The notes beneath the pieces are model-generated. The model had not been told where the DNA came from and ran no database searches. It saw only the letters and a program-made list of their open reading frames with translations. From VBDM01 sp035702665 (GTDB taxonomy: Bacteria > Pseudomonadota > Gammaproteobacteria > Burkholderiales > SG8-39), in the NCBI GenBank assembly GCA_035702665.1, contig DASSQD010000035.1, positions 18,946 through 82,945 of the forward strand: a stretch of DNA of 64,000 nucleotides, in the 5' to 3' direction. The position numbers were made by a program, and so were the translations under genes. Position 1 is the stretch's first letter. Each line of letters opens with the position of its first letter. Positions 1-8,939 of this stretch are shown here, piece after piece.

Positions 1-1011
1 GAAACGTTCGTAACGATGGCGGTGATCTACTTCATCTTCATGACAATGGGCGCGTTCGGCTACCGCATCCCGGCGCCCGGCTGGAAGCCCGAAGGCTGGA
101 ACCCGCCGGCGCAGAACGGGAAGAGCATGATCACGACGCGTCACGTGCACCTGAACGAGGCGCACAAGACGCCTCAGTTCTGGCTGATCTGGTGGGTGCT
201 GTGCCTTAACGTGACCGCGGGCATCGGGATCATCGGCATGGCCTCGCCGATGCTCCAGGAGGTCTTCGCCGGCAAGCTGATAGGCATCACCGCGACCTTC
301 AACGAGCTGACCGCGGGGCAAAGAGGGCAGATCGCGGCGATTGCGGCGGGCTTCACCGGCCTGCTTTCCCTGTTCAACATCGGCGGGCGCTTCGCCTGGG
401 CATCGAGCTCCGATTACCTCGGCCGCAAGCTCACCTATTACACGTTCTTCGTGCTGGGCATCGTGCTCTACGCCTCGGCGCCCTGGTCGGGCCATCTCGG
501 CCACGTCGCGCTGTTCGTCGGCGCGTTCTGCATCATCCTGTCGATGTACGGCGGCGGATTCTCGACGGTTCCGGCTTACCTCGCCGACATGTTCGGCACG
601 CAGATGGTGGGCGCGATCCACGGCCGGCTTTTGACGGCGTGGTCGGCGGCGGGCATCTTCGGCCCGGTGATCGTCAACTACATGAGGGAGTATCAGCTCG
701 ACCACGGAGTGCCGCGCGCGCAAGTGTACGACACCACGGCCTACATCCTGTGCGGCCTTCTCGTGATCGGCTTCATCTGCAACTGGCTGGTGAAGCCGGT
801 CGCCGACAAGCACTTCATGACCGACGCCGAGCTCGAGGCCGAGCGCAAGCTGGCGCACGAGGCGGCGAGGGCGGCGACGGTGAGCGGGCGAGCCGCCAGC
901 GACGAGAAGACGCCGACCTGGCTCGTGGTCGCGGCGTGGCTCGTCGTCGGCATCCCGATCCTGTGGGGTGTCTGGGTCACGCTGGAAAAGGCCTGGATCC
1001 TGTTTAAATAG
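1..1011 (+). CDS. Oxalate/formate antiporter-family MFS transporter, C-terminal part (5' truncated by window)
   Basis: The reading frame is open from base 1, so the gene begins upstream and the ATG at 16 is probably internal. About 336 residues remain: a proline-rich cytoplasmic loop (PAPGWKPEGWNPP), then six or more hydrophobic segments that look like the C-terminal half of a 12-helix major facilitator, ending in a hydrophilic tail plus one extra hydrophobic segment. The loop and the NVTAGIGIIGMASPML segment resemble the OFA family, which includes the oxalate:formate antiporter OxlT. OFA members carry small monocarboxylates or oxalate. The fit to substrate comes from context: formate dehydrogenase follows immediately, and oxalyl-CoA decarboxylase and formyl-CoA transferase lie 15 kb on. 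Exact substrate is inferred. A stem-loop follows the stop codon. Confidence 0.85.
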   Translation, partial: ETFVTMAVIYFIFMTMGAFGYRIPAPGWKPEGWNPPAQNGKSMITTRHVHLNEAHKTPQFWLIWWVLCLNVTAGIGIIGMASPMLQEVFAGKLIGITATFNELTAGQRGQIAAIAAGFTGLLSLFNIGGRFAWASSSDYLGRKLTYYTFFVLGIVLYASAPWSGHLGHVALFVGAFCIILSMYGGGFSTVPAYLADMFGTQMVGAIHGRLLTAWSAAGIFGPVIVNYMREYQLDHGVPRAQVYDTTAYILCGLLVIGFICNWLVKPVADKHFMTDAELEAERKLAHEAARAATVSGRAASDEKTPTWLVVAAWLVVGIPILWGVWVTLEKAWILFK

Positions 1012-1021
1012 TTCGTTCCGT

Positions 1022-1048
1022 CGCCCACCGCTTTCCAGACGGTGGGCG
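1022..1048 (+). terminator. Stem-loop after the MFS transporter gene
   Basis: A perfect 9-bp inverted repeat, 1022-1030 pairing with 1040-1048 around a 9-base loop, starts 11 bases after the transporter stop codon. No T-run follows, so it is either a weak intrinsic terminator or a 3'-end-stabilising hairpin. Its place between the transporter stop and the promoter of the formate dehydrogenase operon fits a transcription boundary. Confidence 0.45.
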
Positions 1049-1056
1049 GCCGGAAC

Positions 1057-1099
1057 TTGACTCGTGTCAAGCTTTTGCGCGTGCGCTCGGACGTAAAAT
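1057..1099 (+). promoter_or_regulatory. FNR/CRP-type box and -10 element for the fds operon
   Basis: TTGACTCGTGTCAA at 1057-1070 is a perfect TTGAC-N4-GTCAA palindrome. TAAAAT at 1094-1099 matches the -10 consensus at five of six positions. The two centres are 33 bp apart, which puts the box near -42, the class II activator position. The predicted transcription start is about 1106, at the presumed ATG. Three more such boxes lie upstream of fhs, tctC and oxc. Confidence 0.7.
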
Positions 1100-1105
1100 G
1101 AGCGC

Positions 1106-2800
1106 ATGAACGACCGCGGTTCCGTAACGACCCAAGCGAAGGGAAAGCGCGCGCGCGTGCGCGGCACGCCCAAGGGGCGCCAGGTCGACCCGAAGGCGCG
1201 CGACGAAGTCCGGGCGCTGCTGAACGACGATCCGCGCCGGCGCGACCTGCTGATCGAATACCTGCACCGTGTCCAGGATCGCTATGGACATCTCTCGGCC
1301 GCGCACCTGGTCGCGCTCGCGGCGGAGATGAAGCTCGCGATGACCGAGGTCTACGAGGTCGCGACTTTCTACCACCATTTCGACGTCGTAAGGGAAGATG
1401 AAGCCGCCCCCGCGGCGATCACCGTGCGCGTCTGCGATTCGATCTCGTGCGAAATGGCGGGGGCGAACGAGCTGCTCGCGAAGCTTCCGGGAATCCTCGG
1501 CAGGGACGTGCGCGTGCTGCACGCACCCTGCATCGGGCGCTGCGAGACCGCCCCTGCCGCGGTCGTCGGGCAGAATCCGGTTCCGCACGCGAGCGCCGAG
1601 AAGGTCGCTGCGCTCGTGAAGGCCAAGGCGGTGAAGCATCCGCCGCAGCCCTACATCGACTACGCTGCCTATCGCGCGAAAGGCGGCTACGCCCTCGCCA
1701 AGTCGTGCGTCGGCGGCGCGCGCAAGCGCGAGGACGTCATCGCCGTGATGGAGAATTCGGGCCTGCGCGGCCTGGGGGGCGCGGGCTTTCCCGCGGGAAG
1801 GAAATGGAGGTCGGTCGCGGCGGAGCCGGCGCCACGCCTGTGCGCGATCAACATCGACGAGGGCGAGCCCGGCACCTTCAAGGACCGCTGGTACCTGGAG
1901 CGCGACCCGCACCGCTTCATCGAGGGCGCGCTGATCGCGGCCTGGGCCGTCGGCATCGACGAGATCTACATCTACTTGCGCGACGAATACCACGGCTGCC
2001 GCGCCATTCTCGAGCACGAGCTCGCGGCGCTCAAGGCCGATCCGCCGTGCAAGCTGCCGCCGATTCACCTGCGCCGCGGAGCGGGCGCGTACATCTGCGG
2101 CGAGGAATCGGCGATGATCGAGTCGATCGAGGGCAAGCGAGGCATGCCGCGCCTGCGGCCGCCTTACGTCGCGCAGGTGGGCCTTTTCAATCGGCCCACC
2201 CTGGAGCACAACATGGAAACGCTGCACTGGGTGCGCGAGATCCTGGAGCGGGGCGCCGACTGGTTCGCCTCGCACGGCCGCAACGGCCGCAAGGGCCTGC
2301 GCTCGTTCTCGGTGAGCGGGCGCGTGAAGAAGCCCGGCGTGCACCTCGCGCCCGCCGGCATCACGGTGAAGGAGCTGATCGCCGAGTATTGCGGCGGGAT
2401 GCTGGACGGCCACACGTTCTACGGCTACCTGCCCGGCGGCGCCTCGGGCGGAATCCTGCCCGCGTCGATGGCCGACATCCCGCTCGATTTCGACACGCTC
2501 AACCAGTATGGCTGCTTCATCGGCTCGGCCGCGGTGGTGATCCTCTCCGACAAGGACCGCGCGACGGCCGCCGCGCGCAACCTGACCAAGTTCTTCTCCG
2601 AGGAGTCGTGCGGCCAGTGCACGCCCTGCCGGGTCGGCACCGCCAAGACGCTGAAGCTGATCGCGGAAAGGAAGTGGGACCAGCCGCTGCTCAAGGAACT
2701 TTCCGCGGCGATGATGGACGCATCCATATGCGGGCTGGGGCAAGCGGCGCCCAACCCCGTGCTTTCCGTGATGAAGTATTTTCCGAACGAGATAACGTGA
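1106..2800 (+). CDS. fdsB: NAD-dependent formate dehydrogenase, fused gamma/beta subunit (NuoE-NuoF-like)
   Basis: This 564-residue protein joins two modules that are separate in Cupriavidus-type FdsGBA enzymes. Residues about 30-170 are a thioredoxin-like [2Fe-2S] NuoE/FdsG domain, with cysteines in VCDSISC and APCIGRC. Residues about 200-560 are a NuoF/FdsB module with the FMN/NADH glycine-rich GLRGLGGAGFPAGRKW, the conserved INIDEGEPGTFKDR and GAYICGEESA, and the [4Fe-4S] motif ESCGQCTPC with a later cysteine in SICGLG. It would pass electrons from formate oxidation in FdsA to NAD. fdsA follows 16 bp later. No good Shine-Dalgarno precedes the ATG, and the predicted promoter places the transcript start at that codon. 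A downstream GTG near residue 18 is the alternative start. Confidence 0.93.
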   Translation: MNDRGSVTTQAKGKRARVRGTPKGRQVDPKARDEVRALLNDDPRRRDLLIEYLHRVQDRYGHLSAAHLVALAAEMKLAMTEVYEVATFYHHFDVVREDEAAPAAITVRVCDSISCEMAGANELLAKLPGILGRDVRVLHAPCIGRCETAPAAVVGQNPVPHASAEKVAALVKAKAVKHPPQPYIDYAAYRAKGGYALAKSCVGGARKREDVIAVMENSGLRGLGGAGFPAGRKWRSVAAEPAPRLCAINIDEGEPGTFKDRWYLERDPHRFIEGALIAAWAVGIDEIYIYLRDEYHGCRAILEHELAALKADPPCKLPPIHLRRGAGAYICGEESAMIESIEGKRGMPRLRPPYVAQVGLFNRPTLEHNMETLHWVREILERGADWFASHGRNGRKGLRSFSVSGRVKKPGVHLAPAGITVKELIAEYCGGMLDGHTFYGYLPGGASGGILPASMADIPLDFDTLNQYGCFIGSAAVVILSDKDRATAAARNLTKFFSEESCGQCTPCRVGTAKTLKLIAERKWDQPLLKELSAAMMDASICGLGQAAPNPVLSVMKYFPNEIT

Positions 2801-2816
2801 TGGCTGGAGGTAGCCG

Positions 2817-5624
2817 ATGGACCGCATAAGCACCGCGCAAGCGGCGACGATGCCCGTCGAGTTCAAGTTGAACGGCAAGAGCGTCGTCGGCAGATCGGAT
2901 GAGACCCTCATCGAGACCGCGAAACACTACGGTATCGACATCCCGCACATCTGCTACAAGGAAGGCATGCGGCCGGACGGAAACTGCCGCGCCTGCGTGG
3001 TCGAGATCAAGGGGGAGCGCGTGCTCGCGCCTTCCTGCTGCCGCACCCCCAAGGACGGCATGGAGGTCACGACCGACAGCGCGCGCGCGGTCGCGAGCCA
3101 GAAGATGGTGCTAGAGCTGCTGCTTTCGGATATCCCGGAAAAATCCTACACCCTAGACTCCGAACTCGACCACTGGGCGAAGCATCTGAAGCTCGGCAAG
3201 CCGAGGTTCGAAGGGCGTCACCAGCCGAAGTCCGATCTGTCGCACGCGGCCATCGCGGTGAACCTGGACGCCTGCATCCAGTGCACGCGCTGCCTGCGCG
3301 CCTGCCGCGAGGAGCAGGTCAACGACGTCATCGGCTACGCGTTCCGGGGCGAGCACTCCAAGATCGTCTTCGACCTCGACGATCCCATGGGCGACTCGAC
3401 CTGCGTCGCCTGCGGCGAGTGCGTGCAGGCCTGCCCGACGGGCGCGCTCATGCCGGCGCGCGAGGTGGGCAAGATCCAGGCCGACAAGACGGTGGATTCG
3501 GTATGCCCGTATTGCGGCGTGGGCTGCCTCCTCACCTACAACGTCAAGGGCAACAAGATCATCTGGGTGCAAGGCCGTGGCGGCCCGGCGAACTCGAACC
3601 GGCTGTGCGTGAAGGGACGCTACGGCTTCGACTACGTACAGCACAAGCACCGCCTCAGGAAGCCCCTCATCCGCAAGCCGGGCGTTCCGAAGCACAAGGA
3701 CTTCACGGTCGATCCTGACAACTGGTCCCAGGTGTTCCGCGAGGCGAGCTGGGAAGAGGCGCTCGACTTCGCCGCCAAGGGCCTGCGCGACATCCGCGAT
3801 CAATTCGGAAAAAAAGCGCTCGCCGGTTTCGGCTCGGCGAAGGGCACGAACGAAGAGGCCTATCTCTTCCAGAAGCTGGTGCGCACCGGCTTCGGCTCGA
3901 ACAACGTCGACCACTGCACGCGCCTCTGTCACGCCTCGTCGGTCGCCGCACTCATGGAGGGCATCAACTCGGGCGCGGTGTCGAACCAGGTGCGCGACGT
4001 GATGAAGGCCGAAGTGATATTCCTGATCGGCGCCAACCCCACGGTGAACCATCCTGTCGCCGCGACCTGGATGAAGAACGCGGCGAAGGCCGGCGTGAAG
4101 CTGATCGTCGCCGACCCCCGCAAAGGCGAGCTCGCGCGCCACGCGACCTACAACCTGCAGTTCAAGGCGGACACCGACGTCGCTTTGTTGAACGCGATGC
4201 TGCATACGATCGTCGAGGAAGGGCTCGTCAACGAGGCCTTCATCCGCGATCGCACCTCGGGCTACGAAGCGCTTGCCGAGAACGTGAAGAAGTTCTCGCC
4301 CGAGGCGATGGCCCCGGTCTGCGGCATCGACGCGAAGACCATCCGCGAGGTCGCGCGTCTCTACGCCACGTCCAAGGGCTCGATGATCATGTGGGGCATG
4401 GGCATCTCGCAGCACGTGCACGGCACCGACAACGCGAGGTGCCTGATCGCGCTGGCTCTTTCGACCGGCCAGATCGGCAAGCCGGGTTCGGGGCTGCACC
4501 CGCTTCGCGGCCAGAACAACGTGCAGGGCGCCTCCGACTCCGGCCTCATCCCGATGTTCTACCCGGACTATCAGCGCGTCGCCACGCCCGAGGCCAAGGC
4601 GCGCTTCGAGAAGCTCTGGGGGATGGAGCTCGACCCCAAACCGGGCCTCACCGTGGTCGAGACTATCCATGCCGCGAAGAAGCGCGAGATCCGCGGCATG
4701 TACATCATGGGCGAGAACCCGGCGATGTCCGACCCCGACGTCGACCACGCGCGCGAGGCGCTCGCCACGCTCGATCACATGGTGGTGCAGGACATCTTCC
4801 TCACCGAGACGGCCTACCTCGCCGACGTGGTGCTGCCGGCGACCGCCTGGCCGGAAAAGGTTGGCACGGTGACCAACACCGACCGCATGGTGCAGCTGGG
4901 CAGGAAGGCGATCGAACCGCCCGGCGAGGCGAAAGAGGACCTCTGGCTCATCAACGAGCTCGCCAAGCGCATCGGACTACCCTGGAGCTACACGCATCCG
5001 CGCGACGTGTTCAACGAGATGCGCCAGTGCATGGACTCGATCGCCGGCATCACCTGGGAGCGCCTCGAGCGCGACTCCTCGGTCACCTATCCCTGCGAGA
5101 AGGAGGGCGATCCGGGCGAGCCGGTCGTGTTCACCACGCATTTCCCGACGACCACCGGCCGCGGCAAGTTCGTGCCCGCCGACCTCATTTCTGCCGACGA
5201 GCGCCCCGACACCGACTATCCGATGGTGCTCATCACGGGGCGGCAGCTCGAGCACTGGCACACCGGCGCGATCACGCGGCGCGCCACGGTGCTCGACCAC
5301 ATCGAGCCCGAGCCGGTCGCCTCGCTTCACCCGCTCGATCTGGACCGCTTCGGCGTGAAGCCGGGAGAGATCGTCACCGTCGAGTCCCGCCGGGGAAAGA
5401 TCGCGCTCTACGCGCGCGCCGACGAAGGCACCCCGGTCGGCGCCCTGTTCATCCCGTTCTGCTATTACGAGGCCGCGGCGAACATGCTCACCAACCCCAA
5501 GCTCGACCCGTTCGGCAAGATTCCGGAGTTCAAGTACTGCGCCGTGAGGGTGACGAAGGGCGGCCCAGAGCCGGTGCACTCGAGCTTCGGCGGCGGCAAG
5601 GCGCTGGCGGAACTCCAACGTTGA
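2817..5624 (+). CDS. fdsA: Formate dehydrogenase catalytic (alpha) subunit, molybdenum, NAD-linked
   Basis: 935 residues, close to the usual FdsA length. The order is: an N-terminal [2Fe-2S] ferredoxin domain (HICYKEGMRPDGNCRAC and SCC), a NuoG-like His/Cys region, two [4Fe-4S] motifs (CIQCTRCLRAC, CVACGECVQACP), then the bis-MGD catalytic part starting at CPYCGVGC. The molybdenum ligand and catalytic pair are C371-H372 in DHCTRLCHASS, so this is a cysteine and not a selenocysteine enzyme. It oxidises formate to CO2 in the cytoplasm and feeds electrons to the fused FdsGB protein. GGAGG lies six bases before the ATG. The usual accessory genes fdsC (FdhD sulfurtransferase) and fdsD do not follow; the next gene is an unrelated DUF3617 protein. 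Confidence 0.95.
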   Translation: MDRISTAQAATMPVEFKLNGKSVVGRSDETLIETAKHYGIDIPHICYKEGMRPDGNCRACVVEIKGERVLAPSCCRTPKDGMEVTTDSARAVASQKMVLELLLSDIPEKSYTLDSELDHWAKHLKLGKPRFEGRHQPKSDLSHAAIAVNLDACIQCTRCLRACREEQVNDVIGYAFRGEHSKIVFDLDDPMGDSTCVACGECVQACPTGALMPAREVGKIQADKTVDSVCPYCGVGCLLTYNVKGNKIIWVQGRGGPANSNRLCVKGRYGFDYVQHKHRLRKPLIRKPGVPKHKDFTVDPDNWSQVFREASWEEALDFAAKGLRDIRDQFGKKALAGFGSAKGTNEEAYLFQKLVRTGFGSNNVDHCTRLCHASSVAALMEGINSGAVSNQVRDVMKAEVIFLIGANPTVNHPVAATWMKNAAKAGVKLIVADPRKGELARHATYNLQFKADTDVALLNAMLHTIVEEGLVNEAFIRDRTSGYEALAENVKKFSPEAMAPVCGIDAKTIREVARLYATSKGSMIMWGMGISQHVHGTDNARCLIALALSTGQIGKPGSGLHPLRGQNNVQGASDSGLIPMFYPDYQRVATPEAKARFEKLWGMELDPKPGLTVVETIHAAKKREIRGMYIMGENPAMSDPDVDHAREALATLDHMVVQDIFLTETAYLADVVLPATAWPEKVGTVTNTDRMVQLGRKAIEPPGEAKEDLWLINELAKRIGLPWSYTHPRDVFNEMRQCMDSIAGITWERLERDSSVTYPCEKEGDPGEPVVFTTHFPTTTGRGKFVPADLISADERPDTDYPMVLITGRQLEHWHTGAITRRATVLDHIEPEPVASLHPLDLDRFGVKPGEIVTVESRRGKIALYARADEGTPVGALFIPFCYYEAAANMLTNPKLDPFGKIPEFKYCAVRVTKGGPEPVHSSFGGGKALAELQR

Positions 5625-5716
5625 TCTGATTCGCCGCTCGCTCCCCGGAACGTTGCGGTAGACTCCCGTCGTCGGCCCGGCGCATCCGCCAGGCCGCGCC
5701 GTCTGGGAGGACAAGC

Positions 5717-6784
5717 ATGAAAACCGTCGGAATCATCGCTGCGATCGCGCTTGCCGGCGCGATGTCTCTTTCGCTCGCCGCGCGCGCGGCGGGTACGGAC
5801 GCTCTGTGGGAGGTCACCACGCAGATGAACGTGCCCGGGATGCCCCCTGGGATGGGCGGAAACACGTCGCAGCAGTGCTTCGAGAAGGACATGCGCAAGA
5901 ACGTCACCAAGGGCAAGAACGCGCAGGAGTGCACCGTGACGGACTACAAGGAAGCCGGGAACAAGCTGACCATCACGATGAGCTGCAAGAACAACCGTTC
6001 GGCGGTCATGGAGTACGTGTTCAACTCGGGCCGCACGGAGTACAAGGGCACGATGCGCATGAAGGACGGCGGCCGGGACATGGTCATGAACACGAGCGGC
6101 AGGAAGATCGGCACCTGTGACGCGCAGCAGGCGAGGAGCGAGCGCGAAGGGCAGGTCGCGGCGATGAAGGCTCAAGCCAACAGCGCCCAAGCGCAGGCCG
6201 ATCAAGCGAAGAAGCAGGCGACGGATTCGCAGATCGCGGAGTGCAGCAAGGCGGTCGACGCCATGGACATGGGAAAGCTGGGCATGTACGGCCGCTGCTA
6301 CAAGAAGAGCGACGACACCTGCAACAGCATGATGAACAGCTACGGCAAGATGTACCCCGAGGTGCAATCGGCGTGCACCGCCAAGGCCGCCGAATTCTGC
6401 AAGCGCTACCAGACGCAGGACGGCTTCGCGAAGGCCGGGGGCGACCCGAAAGCAGCGGAAATGTGCGGCCTGTCCGCGGACAAGGTTAAGGCGTCGTTGT
6501 GCCCCGGCGCCGCGAAGACCGAGTCGCTCGACTTCCTCGGCCGCTACTGCCCGAACGAAGCCAAGCCGCTCGCGAAGAAGTACTGCACCGGACGCGACTA
6601 TACCTCGCGGGAAGGCGGGAAATACGCGGCGCTGTGCTCGAGCTACGCCCTGGAATCCGCCGAGGCGCCGCAGCGCCCCGCGGGCAGCGGGCAAGCGCCC
6701 GGGCAGAAATCGCCCGCGAGCGGCGCGGTCCAGCAGGGCGTCGACAAGGGGATCAACAAGCTGAAGGGCCTGTTCGGAAGGTAG
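5717..6784 (+). CDS. DUF3617 family secreted protein
   Basis: A 355-residue protein with a clear signal peptide: MKT, a hydrophobic stretch, and a probable cleavage after ARA near residue 24. The mature N-terminal region (DALWEVTTQMNVPGMPPGMGG, with later paired cysteines) resembles DUF3617, a periplasmic family of unknown function. A glutamine/alanine-rich helical linker sits at about residues 135-175. The C-terminal half carries about a dozen cysteines in spaced pairs, suggesting a disulfide-rich periplasmic domain. A good Shine-Dalgarno (GGGAGGA) precedes the ATG. The next gene starts one base after its stop. No link to formate metabolism is visible. Confidence 0.75.
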   Translation: MKTVGIIAAIALAGAMSLSLAARAAGTDALWEVTTQMNVPGMPPGMGGNTSQQCFEKDMRKNVTKGKNAQECTVTDYKEAGNKLTITMSCKNNRSAVMEYVFNSGRTEYKGTMRMKDGGRDMVMNTSGRKIGTCDAQQARSEREGQVAAMKAQANSAQAQADQAKKQATDSQIAECSKAVDAMDMGKLGMYGRCYKKSDDTCNSMMNSYGKMYPEVQSACTAKAAEFCKRYQTQDGFAKAGGDPKAAEMCGLSADKVKASLCPGAAKTESLDFLGRYCPNEAKPLAKKYCTGRDYTSREGGKYAALCSSYALESAEAPQRPAGSGQAPGQKSPASGAVQQGVDKGINKLKGLFGR

Positions 6785-6785
6785 C

Positions 6786-7577
6786 GTGCTTCGTCGCCTC
6801 GCGCTCCTCGCTCTTTTCGCAGCGGGCTGCGCGCACGCGCAACAGGACCGCTATCCGCGGGTCGCAGACGCCTATCTGGTCAAGCGCGACGGGATGCTGC
6901 TGTGGGCGGGGAGGGCTGGCGACAGGCTGCCGCCCGCGAGCCTCGCCAAAATGATGACCGCGCTACTCGTACTCGAGAACGGCGACCTGGATCGCGTGAT
7001 CGTGCTGGACCGAGGCGTGGCGCTTGAGACAGGACGGCGTCTCGGTCTCAGCCCAGGGGAAAAGTGGCGCGTCCGCGACCTGTTCACGGCGATGGTAGTC
7101 CGGTCGGCGAACGACGCCTGCCGGGCGCTCGCCGACGACGCGGGTCCGAGCGCGCCGAAGTTCGTCGACCGGATGAACCGCCGCGCGGCGGCGCTCGGGC
7201 TCCGGGATACGCACTTCGCCGACCCCTGCGGACACGACCGCGAGCAGCAGTACTCCAGCGCGCAGGATCTCGCCCGGCTCGCCGAGGAAGTGATCCGGTA
7301 TCCGGATTACCTGCGCCTGGCGGGGAGGAGGCAGGCGGCGATTCGCAGCGCAGATGGGACGCGCTCGTTCGCGTTCGACAACACGAATGCGCTGATCGGG
7401 CGCTATCCCGGCGCGATCGGGGTGAAGACCGGATACACCGAGCTCGCAGGGACCTGTCTGGTCGCGCTCGCGGAGCGTGACGGCGTGCGCGTGCTGGTGG
7501 TGATGCTCAACGCGCGCAACCGCTGGTGGCAGGCGGTGGGCCTGCTCGACCGCGCGTTCGACGCCCGGCCGCAATGA
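6786..7577 (+). CDS. D-alanyl-D-alanine carboxypeptidase (S11 family, low-molecular-weight PBP)
   Basis: 263 residues starting at GTG one base after the previous stop. The three penicillin-binding motifs are present in order: S52-L-A-K55, S107-A-N109, and K214-T-G216. The catalytic serine is S52. A short signal peptide ends around AAGCAHA, so the enzyme acts in the periplasm, trimming the terminal D-alanine from peptidoglycan stem peptides. It is shorter than DacA/DacC of enteric bacteria (about 400 residues) and lacks their C-terminal beta domain and membrane anchor, like many single-domain S11 enzymes. The next gene overlaps its stop by four bases (ATGA), so the two are probably translationally coupled. 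Confidence 0.9.
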   Translation: MLRRLALLALFAAGCAHAQQDRYPRVADAYLVKRDGMLLWAGRAGDRLPPASLAKMMTALLVLENGDLDRVIVLDRGVALETGRRLGLSPGEKWRVRDLFTAMVVRSANDACRALADDAGPSAPKFVDRMNRRAAALGLRDTHFADPCGHDREQQYSSAQDLARLAEEVIRYPDYLRLAGRRQAAIRSADGTRSFAFDNTNALIGRYPGAIGVKTGYTELAGTCLVALAERDGVRVLVVMLNARNRWWQAVGLLDRAFDARPQ

Positions 7578-8914
7578 GGCGCGGGTGGTTGCCGGCGCTC
7601 GTCGCTGTTGCCGCCTACCTGCCATCTCTTGCCGGTGTGTTCCAGTTCGACGACTACAACGTCATCGTCAACGCCCCGAGCGTGCATTCCTGGCACGCGC
7701 TTCTCGGGAACCTCGGGATACGGCCGCTGCTGAAGGCAAGCTACACGCTGAACTGGACGCTGGGCCCGGGAGAGTTTGGCTTTCACCTGCTCAATATCGC
7801 GGCGCACGCGATCAATTCCGCGCTGCTCTACGCGGTCGGGTCGACGCTGTGCGCGCGCTGGTTCGACGAAGGCGGATCGGACCGGTCCCGCGGAGTGGCG
7901 CTGGCCGCGGCGCTGCTCTTCGCGCTGCATCCGGCGCAGACGGAAGCGGTGACGTACATCAGCGGGCGCTCGTCTTCGCTGATGGCGAGTTTCTATCTCG
8001 CAGCGCTGCTCGCGTATCTTCGCGGCGGGCACCGCGCGGTGTCGACGCTGCTGTTCTTGCTCGCCCTGGCCACGCGCGAGACCGCGGCGACTCTTCCTGC
8101 GGCGCTGCTCTTGTGCGAGGCCTGCGGACGGGACCTGCGGCGCTGGAGGACATTCTTGATCGAGGTGGCGCGCCGGCAGTGGACGCACTGGGCTGCGCTC
8201 GCCGGGGCCGCGATCGTCGCGATGCTGCATCCACGCTATGTCGAACTGCTGAGCTTCGGCTTCACGCAGCGGGACGCGTGGAGCAACCTCCTCACCCAGG
8301 TGAGCGGCGTCTCGTATCTCGTCTGGCGGCTGGTCGCGCTGCGGGGATACAACATCGACCCCGCGCTGACGCCGGTCGTCGAATGGGATGCGGTGCTGGT
8401 GGCGCAGGCGGCGCTGCTCGCCGCTCTGCTGGCGCTCGGCGTCGCCAGCGTTCGCTCGCGCCCTTGGATCGGATTCGGCGTGCTGTGGTTCTTCCTGCAG
8501 CTCGCGCCGACGAACTCGATCGTGCCGCGCCTGGATGCCGTCAACGACCGCCAGCTGTACCTCGCCGGCTGGGGGCTGTTCCTCGCCCTCGTCGCTCAGG
8601 TCTCGTGCCTGCGTCTGCCGCCCGTGCCGGCGCGCGCGGGGCTCGCAATATTGTTCGGCTTATGCGCGCTGTCTTGCATTGCGCGGCAGCTTGACTACGT
8701 GAGTGAAATCGCTCTGTGGGAGGCGAGCGTGCGCGAGGCTCCGTGGAATCCTCGCGCGCACAACAATCTGGGATACGCATACCATCTGGCCGGCCGAATC
8801 GACGACGCGGATCGCGAGTATCGCTCCGCGCTCATTCTGCGGCCCGGCTACGCGAAGGCACGCTTCAATCTCGAGGCGGCCGAGCGGGACCGCGAGCTCG
8901 CGCCACCGCAGTGA
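7574..8914 (+). CDS. GT-C fold membrane protein with C-terminal TPR (TMTC-like)
   Basis: 446 residues, starting at an ATG that overlaps the carboxypeptidase stop (ATGA). The first membrane segment is followed by FQFDDYNVIVN. An aspartate pair just after helix 1 is the typical catalytic feature of GT-C glycosyltransferases, including protein O-mannosyltransferases and TMTC proteins. About ten further hydrophobic segments follow. The C-terminal 60 residues (NNLGYAYHLAGRIDDADREY and AKARFNLEAAE) form one to two TPR units. It probably transfers a sugar from a polyprenyl-linked donor on the periplasmic side. Acceptor and sugar are unknown. A second protein of the same architecture is encoded at 35356-37047 next to pilA. 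Confidence 0.7.
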   Translation: MRRGWLPALVAVAAYLPSLAGVFQFDDYNVIVNAPSVHSWHALLGNLGIRPLLKASYTLNWTLGPGEFGFHLLNIAAHAINSALLYAVGSTLCARWFDEGGSDRSRGVALAAALLFALHPAQTEAVTYISGRSSSLMASFYLAALLAYLRGGHRAVSTLLFLLALATRETAATLPAALLLCEACGRDLRRWRTFLIEVARRQWTHWAALAGAAIVAMLHPRYVELLSFGFTQRDAWSNLLTQVSGVSYLVWRLVALRGYNIDPALTPVVEWDAVLVAQAALLAALLALGVASVRSRPWIGFGVLWFFLQLAPTNSIVPRLDAVNDRQLYLAGWGLFLALVAQVSCLRLPPVPARAGLAILFGLCALSCIARQLDYVSEIALWEASVREAPWNPRAHNNLGYAYHLAGRIDDADREYRSALILRPGYAKARFNLEAAERDRELAPPQ

Positions 8915-8939
8915 CCGCGCGCAACGCGGGGCAACCGTC

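Noticed and set aside
1067..2911. A 614-codon open frame on the minus strand across fdsB
   Set aside because: It is antisense to clear formate dehydrogenase domains, has no recognisable motif, and its arginine/histidine-rich composition is typical of a shadow frame in GC-rich DNA.
3915..3932. Possible selenocysteine formate dehydrogenase
   Set aside because: The catalytic codon in DHCTRLCHASS is TGT, not TGA, and the frame is uninterrupted; this is a cysteine enzyme.
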